Origin: Actinomycetes bacterium
Lineage (GTDB): Bacteria; Actinomycetota; Acidimicrobiia; Acidimicrobiales; Acidimicrobiaceae
DNA: 6,518 nucleotides
Assembly (NCBI GenBank): GCA_021844725.1
Contig: JAKBSX010000173.1
Span: 1 to 6,518 of the forward strand
Direction: 5' to 3'
A program made the translations under genes and the position numbers. Shown here in pieces: positions 1 to 5,960 of this stretch (within the stretch, counting starts at the first letter, position 1; each line of letters starts with the position of its first letter). The notes under the pieces were generated by a model, which saw nothing but the letters and a program-made list of their open reading frames with translations, ran no database searches and had not been told where the DNA came from.

Positions 1-1556
1 TGGATAAGCTACTGATTTTCGATACGGGATCCACATATGACCTAAAAGAGGTGTTGAGGAAATTGGTGGATATGCATTACGAACGTAATGACATGAATTT
101 AGTAAGAGGAAAATTCAGAGTACGTGGCGACACCTTGGAAATCCATCCCTCCTATGAGGAACTGCCATATCGAGTTGAGATGTTCGGTGACGAAGTGGAG
201 CGGATAGTAAAAGTAGATCCTCTCACAGGTGAACAGTATGAAATTCTTGATCACCTGGAGGTGTTCCCAGCTACTCACTATGTGGCCGGTGACGAGTCGA
301 TCAAGCGAGCCATCAAATCGATCGAGGCTGAACTTCAATTGCGATTGCGTGAATTAGAGAATAGCGGACGAATCCTCGAGGCTCAACGGCTGAGAATGCG
401 TACCCAATTCGATCTTGAGATGCTTGCGGAGGTGGGGTTCTGTCACGGCATTGAGAACTACTCGAGACACCTTGACGGGCGAAAGCCCGGAGAAGCTCCG
501 TTTACCCTTCTCGATTACTTTCCAAAAGACTTCCTTTTAGTTATTGACGAATCTCACGTGGCAATCCCTCAGATACATGGTCAATACGCAGGAGACCGCT
601 CCCGAAAGGAAACTTTGGTGGAGCACGGATTCAGGCTTCCTTCAGCTATGGATAACCGCCCTCTGCGATTTGAAGAGTTCTATGAGCGTATCAATCAAGC
701 TGTGTTTCTGTCCGCCACCCCCAGCAAATATGAGATATCGCAGTCCTCTCAGGTGGTTGAGCAGATCATTAGGCCAACCGGTTTGATCGATCCAAAAGTT
801 GAAATACGACCAACCAAGGGTCAAATTGATGACTTGATCTCGGAGATAAATCAACGGGTGTCCCAGGGAGATCGAATTCTTATAACAACTCTTACCAAAA
901 AGATGTCGGAAGATCTGACTGACTATCTTTTGGAATTGGGTTTAAGGGTCAGGTACCTTCATTCAAATATAGATACCTTGGAAAGAATTGAGATATTGCG
1001 AGATCTCCGACTGGGTGAATTTGACGTATTGGTCGGCATCAACCTGCTTCGTGAAGGGCTGGACCTGCCCGAAGTTTCTCTGGTTGCGATACTTGATGCA
1101 GATAAAGAGGGTTTTTTACGGTCCGAAACTTCTCTTATACAGACGATAGGGCGTGCGGCCCGAAATGTCGATGGTTTTGTAATCCTTTATGCCGACCTGG
1201 TTACAAATTCCATGAGACGGGCGATATCTGAGACCGAACGTAGAAGGACACTTCAGCAGGCTTACAATCAGGAGCACAACATATCGCCACAGACTATACG
1301 TAAAGCGGTGTCGGACATTTTAGAGCAGTTGAGGCCTGGTCCCAACGTTGCGGTTCCTAACCATGGAAAAAGGTCGCGGAAGCGGGATCACACGAAAGAT
1401 CTGTCCGGGTTGGGTCTTGAAGAACTGGTATCTTTGATTCAGACATTGGAACAAGAGATGTATCAGGCTTCTGCGGATTTGAAGTTTGAATACGCTGCGA
1501 GAATTCGGGACGAAATCAGAGACCTTGAAAATCAAATAAGGGATGCCAAGGGCTGA
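1..1556 (+). CDS. uvrB: UvrABC system protein B (excision repair helicase), 5'-truncated by window edge
   Basis: UvrB is the damage-verifying helicase of nucleotide excision repair. UvrA loads it on DNA and it recruits UvrC for incision. The reading frame is open from base 3 with no start codon of its own. About 517 residues are present, and by comparison with the usual length of about 670 roughly the first 150 are missing, including Walker A and the beta-hairpin. The frame runs through the [11 protein letters not shown] block typical of UvrB. Helicase motif II DESH is at 546-557, motif III SATP at 711-722, motif V ([15 protein letters not shown]) from 1035 and motif [11 protein letters not shown] at 1140-1166. 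From about 1401 the C-terminal UVR domain ([15 protein letters not shown] then [14 protein letters not shown]) provides the UvrC contact. A basic linker (KRSRKRDH) precedes it. All visible motifs are intact, so the gene looks functional. A methyltransferase gene follows after 24 bases, probably in the same transcript. An internal GTG at 51 is not the real start because the UvrB match continues upstream of it. Confidence 0.98.
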   Translation, partial: DKLLIFDTGSTYDLKEVLRKLVDMHYERNDMNLVRGKFRVRGDTLEIHPSYEELPYRVEMFGDEVERIVKVDPLTGEQYEILDHLEVFPATHYVAGDESIKRAIKSIEAELQLRLRELENSGRILEAQRLRMRTQFDLEMLAEVGFCHGIENYSRHLDGRKPGEAPFTLLDYFPKDFLLVIDESHVAIPQIHGQYAGDRSRKETLVEHGFRLPSAMDNRPLRFEEFYERINQAVFLSATPSKYEISQSSQVVEQIIRPTGLIDPKVEIRPTKGQIDDLISEINQRVSQGDRILITTLTKKMSEDLTDYLLELGLRVRYLHSNIDTLERIEILRDLRLGEFDVLVGINLLREGLDLPEVSLVAILDADKEGFLRSETSLIQTIGRAARNVDGFVILYADLVTNSMRRAISETERRRTLQQAYNQEHNISPQTIRKAVSDILEQLRPGPNVAVPNHGKRSRKRDHTKDLSGLGLEELVSLIQTLEQEMYQASADLKFEYAARIRDEIRDLENQIRDAKG

Positions 1557-1564
1557 TGGGAATA

Positions 1565-1571
1565 GAAGGGG
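1565..1571 (+). promoter_or_regulatory. Ribosome binding site for the methyltransferase
   Basis: GAAGGGG lies nine bases before the GTG at 1581. It supports this start over the in-frame ATGs at 1629 and 1659, which have no comparable purine tract at the right distance. Reinitiation after the nearby uvrB stop is also possible. Confidence 0.5.
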
Positions 1572-1580
1572 ATCTGGAAA

Positions 1581-2222
1581 GTGAATGATCGAATTAGTTA
1601 TCTTCCGCGGGTAGGCGCTCCGGTATTAATGGAAAAAACTGATGTAAATTCTCATCCGATGCGCAAGGTGACTCAGGAAGTTGCATTTGACAGGTCTTCA
1701 TGGGACAGTGCCAGAGCTGCGAAGGTCTCGGATTTGTTTGATTCAATGGCCTCAACCTGGTCGGAAAGGGACTTCAATTCACGTGTGGTTCCTGTGACTG
1801 ACTGTCTCGAACGGGGTGGGGTTTCTCATGGCAGCCTGGGCGTCGAACTTGGATCAGGAACTGGAGCGTATTCTGATATGTTGTCTGAGTTGTTTCTGTC
1901 CTTACTTTGTGTTGACATAAGTCAGGAAATGCTAATAAATTCCCGAGCTAACCGTGGACTGCGGGTAAGGGGTGACGGAGCCCAGCTTCCTCTATCGGAT
2001 AGTTCAGTTGACGGATTGTTCCTGATAAATACTTTGCTATTTCCCGACGAAGTCGAGCGGATATTGTCCCCGTCTGGATACGTGGCCTGGATCAGTACCA
2101 ATGGTGATCAAACTCCGATTTATTTGTCGCCAGAGGAGGTGGCAACGGCGCTGGGGGACAGCTTTTCAGGAGTCTCTTCTGAAGCTGGGGGCGGGACCTG
2201 GTCGGTATTTCGAAGAAAATAA
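1581..2222 (+). CDS. Class I SAM-dependent methyltransferase, substrate unknown
   Basis: This 213-residue soluble protein has a Rossmann methyltransferase core. SAM-binding motif I is VELGSGTGAYS (residues 88-98), followed by the acidic ribose-binding strand LLCVDIS (108-114), the motif III-like GDGAQLPLSDSSVD (131-144) and a following strand LFLINTLLF (146-154). An amphipathic block SWDSARAAKVSDLFDSMAS (40-58) precedes the core, as is usual in small actinobacterial methyltransferases. The C-terminal part SGYVAWISTNGDQTPIYLS replaces the late strands of the fold. No substrate-specific motif is recognised, so the substrate (small molecule, RNA or protein) cannot be named. The GTG start at 1581 has GAAGGGG (1565-1571) nine bases upstream. 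ATG codons at 1629 and 1659 are in frame and would still leave the whole core, so the first 16-26 residues are uncertain. Only 24 bases separate it from uvrB, implying co-transcription. That link alone does not show a role in repair. Confidence 0.88.
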   Translation: MNDRISYLPRVGAPVLMEKTDVNSHPMRKVTQEVAFDRSSWDSARAAKVSDLFDSMASTWSERDFNSRVVPVTDCLERGGVSHGSLGVELGSGTGAYSDMLSELFLSLLCVDISQEMLINSRANRGLRVRGDGAQLPLSDSSVDGLFLINTLLFPDEVERILSPSGYVAWISTNGDQTPIYLSPEEVATALGDSFSGVSSEAGGGTWSVFRRK

Positions 2223-2457
2223 TTAGATGATTTCAGCGTAACCTTATGAATTACAGGTCTCTACAGGCGAATTAGACCAGAACTGTTTTCCGATATCCTT
2301 AAAATGTTTCAGGGATCTTTCTGAACCTGTAGAAGATCTTATTCAGTGAGGAAATTGGGGTTGGCACAGAAAAGGTTTTGCTAGGCGTTTTGGTTCAGTA
2401 ATCTCGAAGTTAGTCTGGGGAGTATTGTATGGCTCGGTTGTGTGTGGAAGGTGGTTC
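2223..2457. other. Intergenic gap between repair genes and salicylate genes; no gene supported
   Basis: No coding sequence is convincing in this 235-base gap. Several small inverted repeats are visible: GGTCT (2256-2260) with AGACC (2274-2278), TTCAG (2308-2312) with CTGAA (2321-2325), and GATCTT (2314-2319) with AAGATC (2333-2338). The last two overlap and cannot form together. None is GC-rich with a clean T-tract, so a classical intrinsic terminator is not supported. The promoter of the salicylate genes is expected here. A TTGGCA at 2361-2366 resembles a -35 box, but no good -10 box follows at the right distance. Confidence 0.5.
2446..2451 (+). promoter_or_regulatory. Ribosome binding site fixing the hydroxylase start
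   Basis: GGAAGG stands six bases before the ATG at 2458. It decides the start against the in-frame TTG at 2425 and GTG at 2440, because the FAD Rossmann strand (MRIACVGGGPGG) begins right at the ATG, as is normal for the family. Confidence 0.7.
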
Positions 2458-4041
2458 ATGAGGATTGCCTGCGTCGGCGGAGGCCCAGGAGGAACATTCT
2501 TTGCTTCATTGATAAAGCAGATGAATCCGAATTGGGAAGTGACAGTTTTTGAGCGAAACAGATCAGATGACACCTTTGGTTTTGGTGTAGTCTTTTCAGA
2601 TTCAACTCTTGCAAATCTAAGTCAGTCTGACTCTGTGCTTAAAGAGCGATTGAGCGATATTGGTCAGCATTGGGACACTATCGAGGTGAGAATAAAGGGT
2701 TCTGTGTCTCAGTGCGGTGGCAATGGCATGGCTGCAATTGGAAGAAAAGATTTGCTTCAACTTCTATACCAAAGGGCTGACGAAGTTGGAGTTATGATGC
2801 GTTTCAGCACCCCGGTGGAAATGTTTGAATCGCTAGATCAGTTCGATCTAGTGGTTTGCAGCGATGGAGCCAATTCAATGCTGCGATCCTTCCATGCCGG
2901 AAAATTTCGTCCAACAATCGATGTCGCAAGGGCCAAATTTATTTGGTTCGGAACTACTTACAGGTTTAACGGCTTAACTTTTCTGTTCCGACAGTCTGCG
3001 GACGGGATATTTGCAGTTCACGGTTATCCGATCGACGACTCGCGGGGGACCTTCATTGTCGAAACCGATGAGGAGACATGGAAGCGAGCCGGCATGGACG
3101 GTTTCGACCCTAATACGCCTCCCGGGGTGAGTGACGAGTTCAGCAAGAGCTATCTTGAGGAGCTGTTCAGCAGAGAAATCGATGGACACCAGCTGCTGGT
3201 GAATAATTCACGTTGGGGAAACTTTAGAACTATTAAGAATGAATCCTGGCATTACAAGAACTTTGTCTTGATAGGAGACAGTGCTCACACGGCTCATTTT
3301 TCAGTGGGATCAGGCACCAAAATGGCCTTGGAAGATGCTTCCGCACTTGCAGCAGCTTTTGAGGGTTATAGAGGTGATTTGGATCAGACTCTTCAAACAT
3401 ATGAAGACAGCCGTCGGCCCGGTGTTGACCATATCCAGGGATCTGCCAAACCTTCGCTACGCTGGTGGGAGAATTTCGGAGCATTTTATCAGAGACTCAG
3501 TCCAGAGCAGTTTTCCTTACATTTTTTTACCAGGGCAATCACGTTAGGTAGGTTGAGTCATCGGGATCAAGCTTTTGTAGAAGATTCCCTCGAGTGGTGG
3601 AAATCAAATCATGGGGAGAGTCCGCTTGAAACCCAATTTGACCTAAGTGGCTTGGTAATTCTGTCGCGGATGGTGGAAGTGATATATGATGAAAATGGGT
3701 CATGCTGGGCCACCTTCAGGTCCAGCAATGGGTTCAAATCAATTAAGCTGGTCACTAATTGGGGGGAATCGATTCTCAAAGACTGTGGAGTGATCGTTAC
3801 CATTTCACAAGATCAAGATGGCTTTGAGAAGGCTGCCGCTGAGATTGAGGACATAGCGAAGAAAGATCCGGTAGTGATAGCTGTTGCAGGCGGGGATCAT
3901 AGTGACAGACGGAGTTTGGGAGAGATGTGTAAATTGATTCACCGCATTCCAACCCTAATCGTAGAGGATCAAACCGACCGAGATCTGGGAGAGACGTTGA
4001 TACTGTCGGGTAGAACTGATTTTGTCGGTTGGTGCAGATGA
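2458..4041 (+). CDS. FAD monooxygenase of the salicylyl-CoA 5-hydroxylase family with a reduced C-terminal OYE-like extension
   Basis: This 527-residue cytoplasmic flavoprotein is a group A aromatic hydroxylase. It likely hydroxylates salicylyl-CoA at C5 to gentisyl-CoA using NAD(P)H and O2. The FAD dinucleotide fold GGGPGG is at residues 7-12, the ribose-binding Glu is E32 (VFERN), GRKDLL is at 95-100, the DG motif is CSDGANS (134-140) and the GD motif is GDSAHTAHFSVGSGTKMALEDA-like at 273-294. This last motif, with its GSGTK, is characteristic of the salicylyl-CoA / 2-aminobenzoyl-CoA hydroxylases. Residues 329-381 (SLRWWENF, EQFSLHFFTRAITLGR, SLEWW) match the end of the hydroxylase half in bifunctional members. 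The remaining 133 residues resemble only the beginning and end of an Old Yellow Enzyme barrel (see findings). Bifunctional relatives are usually near 770 residues, so this one is short. The AMP-ligase gene follows 55 bases later. 2-Aminobenzoyl-CoA is the main alternative substrate; the neighbouring ligase favours salicylate. Confidence 0.88.
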   Translation: MRIACVGGGPGGTFFASLIKQMNPNWEVTVFERNRSDDTFGFGVVFSDSTLANLSQSDSVLKERLSDIGQHWDTIEVRIKGSVSQCGGNGMAAIGRKDLLQLLYQRADEVGVMMRFSTPVEMFESLDQFDLVVCSDGANSMLRSFHAGKFRPTIDVARAKFIWFGTTYRFNGLTFLFRQSADGIFAVHGYPIDDSRGTFIVETDEETWKRAGMDGFDPNTPPGVSDEFSKSYLEELFSREIDGHQLLVNNSRWGNFRTIKNESWHYKNFVLIGDSAHTAHFSVGSGTKMALEDASALAAAFEGYRGDLDQTLQTYEDSRRPGVDHIQGSAKPSLRWWENFGAFYQRLSPEQFSLHFFTRAITLGRLSHRDQAFVEDSLEWWKSNHGESPLETQFDLSGLVILSRMVEVIYDENGSCWATFRSSNGFKSIKLVTNWGESILKDCGVIVTISQDQDGFEKAAAEIEDIAKKDPVVIAVAGGDHSDRRSLGEMCKLIHRIPTLIVEDQTDRDLGETLILSGRTDFVGWCR

Positions 4042-4080
4042 GTGCGGCCACTCCATTAACTGTCGTAGTTTTTAGATATC

Positions 4081-4085
4081 AAGGG
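4081..4085 (+). promoter_or_regulatory. Probable ribosome binding site of the AMP ligase
   Basis: AAGGG lies two bases before GTG 4088 (too close) and 11 before ATG 4097 (long but tolerated), so it favours the ATG. The spacing is poor either way. Translational coupling to the hydroxylase gene ending at 4041 may help. Confidence 0.4.
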
Positions 4086-4096
4086 TCGTGGATTCT

Positions 4097-5758
4097 ATGA
4101 AATTGCAAGATGGGTTTGTAGGTTGGCCCGAGCTATTTGCCGCTAAATACAGATCCGAGGGCTGCTGGAACGGCGGGACTCTATACGCCTATCTTCGCGA
4201 TTCACAAGCACGTTTCCCAGATACGACGGCGATCGTCGATGATACCGTCAGGCTCAGTTATACAGAGCTTTTAAAGCTTGTTGACCGGTTGGCGCAACGT
4301 TTGTATGAAAAGGGATTTCGGCCGCAGGACACTGTTGTAATTCAGCTTCCAAATTGCTGGGAATTAGTGGTATTCCTGTTTGCATGCCTGCGGCTGGGGG
4401 TAGTTCCGGTGATGGCATTGCCGGGTCATCGTGCTTTTGAAATTGGCTACTTTATTAATCACGTGGAAGCGAAAGGTTTGGCAATTCCTGATACTCTGCG
4501 TAGCTTTGACCATTTGGGTATGGGTATTGAGCTAAAAGGGCGTTGTCCTACTTTATCCACCCTGTTTGTTCTAAATTCTGGTCAGAGCGAACTTGATTCT
4601 GAGGCTACAGATTTGGACCAGCTGATATTAGCCGGGGACGATATCGTTGACCGTCAGAAACTGACGATTGATCTGGGGCCTAGCTCTAACGAGATTGCAC
4701 TTTTTCTGCTATCTGGTGGTACTACAGGGGTTCCCAAGTTGATCCCGAGGACGCACGACGATTATGGTTATAATTTCCGGATTAGTTCCCAGCGGTGCCG
4801 ATTTAGCGCCAACACGGTTTATGGAACGTTTCTTCCTGCTTCCCATAATTTCCCATTAGCGTGTCCCGGAATCCTTGGCACTTTGCACCTTGGCGGCACA
4901 GTAGTGATGGGTCTAAGTCCCGAGCCATCCTATGCCCTGTCATTGATTGAAAAAGAAGGGATAACGGTGACTGCGGTTGTTCCCGCCATAGCTCAAAAAT
5001 GGCTCGAACACTTCTCTTCAAATCCTAAATATGATCTTTCATCTCTGCAGGTTTTGCAAGTTGGCGGTGCAAGGATGGCCCCTGAACTTGCGTTCAAGGT
5101 GGGTCCCGTTTTAGGTTGTAAGCTGCAACAGGTATTTGGAATGGCTGAGGGACTGCTCAATTATACAGATCTGGACGATCCCGAGGAAACGATCTGCGAG
5201 ACCCAAGGCCGTCCCATGAGTCCATTTGATGAAATTCGCATTGTTGATGAACAGGGTGCGGAGGTTCCTGAAGGTGAGATGGGGCAATTGCTCACCAGGG
5301 GTCCATATACGCTAAGGGGTTATTACAGAGCCCCTGAGCATAATCAAAAAGCGTTTACGGATGATGGATGGTACAGAACCGGCGACGTGGTGCGACGTGA
5401 TTCTTCCGGTAGCCTGGTGGTTCTTGGCAGAACCAAGGATCTCATCAATCGTGCCGGTGAGAAAATCAGTGCTGAAGAAATAGAAAACCTTCTCTATCGA
5501 ATCTCCAATGTGGAACATGCTGCTGTGGTGTCTTTGCCTGATGCTCAGAAGGGCGAGCTGGTATGCGCAGTCATAGTGCTAAAAGATAAGAGTAAGTCGA
5601 TTACTCTGGACTCTTTGCGCAGCGAGTTCGACAGATTCGAAATAGCCGGCTATAAATACCCAGAGAGGCTGGAGCTGGTGGACGAACTCCCGCTGACAAA
5701 CGTGGGAAAGATCGACAAGGCTAAACTTAAAAGTGACCTGTTATCTTCTTCCAATTGA
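4097..5758 (+). CDS. Salicylyl-AMP ligase (EntE/DhbE/SdgA-type aryl-adenylating enzyme)
   Basis: This is a stand-alone aryl acid adenylation enzyme of the ANL superfamily, 553 residues, full length for the family. It activates an aromatic acid with ATP to the acyl-AMP and probably passes it to CoA or a partner protein. The N-terminus (GFVGWPELFAAKYRSEGCW) matches EntE-type ligases. The ATP P-loop is LSGGTTGVPK (205-214) followed by IPRTH (216-220). The substrate loop is HNFPLACPG (250-258), then GMAEGLLNYT (349-358), TGD (428-430), the hinge GRTKD (444-448) with NRAGEKISAEEIENLL, and the catalytic Lys K538 in PLTNVGKIDK. Cys256 and Leu354 sit where salicylate-activating enzymes differ from the Ser/Val of 2,3-dihydroxybenzoate enzymes. 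The upstream salicylyl-CoA hydroxylase gene suggests catabolism, as with SdgA, rather than siderophore synthesis, and no carrier protein or NRPS is visible. Start: ATG 4097 has AAGGG 11 bases upstream; the in-frame GTG at 4088 is only two bases from it and adds three residues. Confidence 0.9.
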   Translation: MKLQDGFVGWPELFAAKYRSEGCWNGGTLYAYLRDSQARFPDTTAIVDDTVRLSYTELLKLVDRLAQRLYEKGFRPQDTVVIQLPNCWELVVFLFACLRLGVVPVMALPGHRAFEIGYFINHVEAKGLAIPDTLRSFDHLGMGIELKGRCPTLSTLFVLNSGQSELDSEATDLDQLILAGDDIVDRQKLTIDLGPSSNEIALFLLSGGTTGVPKLIPRTHDDYGYNFRISSQRCRFSANTVYGTFLPASHNFPLACPGILGTLHLGGTVVMGLSPEPSYALSLIEKEGITVTAVVPAIAQKWLEHFSSNPKYDLSSLQVLQVGGARMAPELAFKVGPVLGCKLQQVFGMAEGLLNYTDLDDPEETICETQGRPMSPFDEIRIVDEQGAEVPEGEMGQLLTRGPYTLRGYYRAPEHNQKAFTDDGWYRTGDVVRRDSSGSLVVLGRTKDLINRAGEKISAEEIENLLYRISNVEHAAVVSLPDAQKGELVCAVIVLKDKSKSITLDSLRSEFDRFEIAGYKYPERLELVDELPLTNVGKIDKAKLKSDLLSSSN

Positions 5759-5830
5759 GTATCTACTGTAGAATTCACAAGCAACAACACTAGATGCCCA
5801 TCGCCAGAGTGATCAGTTAAAGGTCCCAGG

Positions 5831-5884
5831 ATGGAATGCAGACCGGTAGGTGAGGATGGGTTGTACTGGTGGTATCCATTCTAA
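5831..5884 (+). CDS. Candidate 17-codon ORF with aromatic-rich C-terminus (possible leader peptide)
   Basis: An ATG at 5831 opens a frame encoding MECRPVGEDGLYWWYPF, ending at TAA (5882-5884). AAAGG (5819-5823) sits seven bases upstream, a good ribosome binding site. The last seven residues are L, Y, W, W, Y, P, F, a cluster of aromatic residues reminiscent of the Trp-rich leader peptides of aromatic amino acid operons. The stop codon lies inside a small hairpin (5879-5901). There is no known family match that I recognise, and a frame this short arises easily by chance. It could be a regulatory uORF for the downstream flavoprotein, a small peptide gene, or nothing. It overlaps no other supported gene. 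Confidence 0.25.
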   Translation: MECRPVGEDGLYWWYPF

Positions 5885-5901
5885 ATGTGGTTGATTTAGA
5901 G
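5879..5901 (+). other. Small AT-rich hairpin over the mini-ORF stop codon
   Basis: TCTAAAT (5880-5886) and ATTTAGA (5894-5900) form a perfect seven-pair stem around the loop GTGGTTG, with a possible T-G pair extending it at 5879/5901. No T-tract follows, so it is not a standard terminator. The stem is AT-rich and would be weak. Confidence 0.35.
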
Positions 5902-5944
5902 CATAAGAGTTGTGCCTAGTTGTAAGTGATATAACCGATTGTTC

Positions 5945-5951
5945 TGGGAAG
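5945..5951 (+). promoter_or_regulatory. Ribosome binding site of the GlcD-type oxidoreductase
   Basis: TGGGAAG lies nine bases before the ATG at 5961. An in-frame TAA at 5952-5954 excludes any start further upstream except a CTG at 5958, so the ATG start is well fixed. Confidence 0.55.
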
Positions 5952-5960
5952 TAATTACTG

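Larger units (their letters stand above)
5759..5960. other. Intergenic gap before the GlcD-type oxidoreductase
   Basis: These 202 bases lie between the ligase stop and the start of the flavoprotein. They contain a candidate 17-codon ORF and a small AT-rich hairpin, listed separately. No strong terminator (GC stem plus T-tract) follows the ligase, so read-through into the oxidoreductase is possible. No convincing -35/-10 pair was recognised. A direct repeat AGGATGG occurs at about 5828 and again about 25 bases further on, probably by chance. Confidence 0.5.

Noticed and set aside
2246..2275. Nine-codon ATG frame in the gap after the methyltransferase
   Set aside because: No ribosome binding site at a suitable distance and no notable peptide content.
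2308..2345. Intrinsic terminator after the methyltransferase
   Set aside because: The stems are only 5-6 pairs, not GC-rich, and the following TTATT is not a proper T-tract.
2425..2457. In-frame upstream TTG (2425) and GTG (2440) as starts of the hydroxylase
   Set aside because: The FAD-binding strand begins directly at ATG 2458, which has GGAAGG six bases upstream; the extra residues match nothing typical of the family and overlap that ribosome binding site.
3797..4051. Minus-strand frame opposite the hydroxylase C-terminal extension, considered because that extension is unusual
   Set aside because: The + strand frame continues without break from the hydroxylase domain and shows OYE-like segments to its end; the antisense protein has no domain-like pattern.
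4097..5758. Siderophore biosynthesis gene (2,3-dihydroxybenzoate-AMP ligase) as the reading of the AMP ligase
   Set aside because: Pocket residues are of the salicylate type, and no isochorismatase, aryl carrier protein, NRPS or transporter is in the window; the neighbour is a salicylyl-CoA hydroxylase. A mycobactin-like role cannot be fully excluded.
5794..5820. Eight-codon ATG frame (MPIARVIS) just before the aromatic mini-ORF
   Set aside because: Very short, no ribosome binding site seen, no compositional signal; expected by chance.
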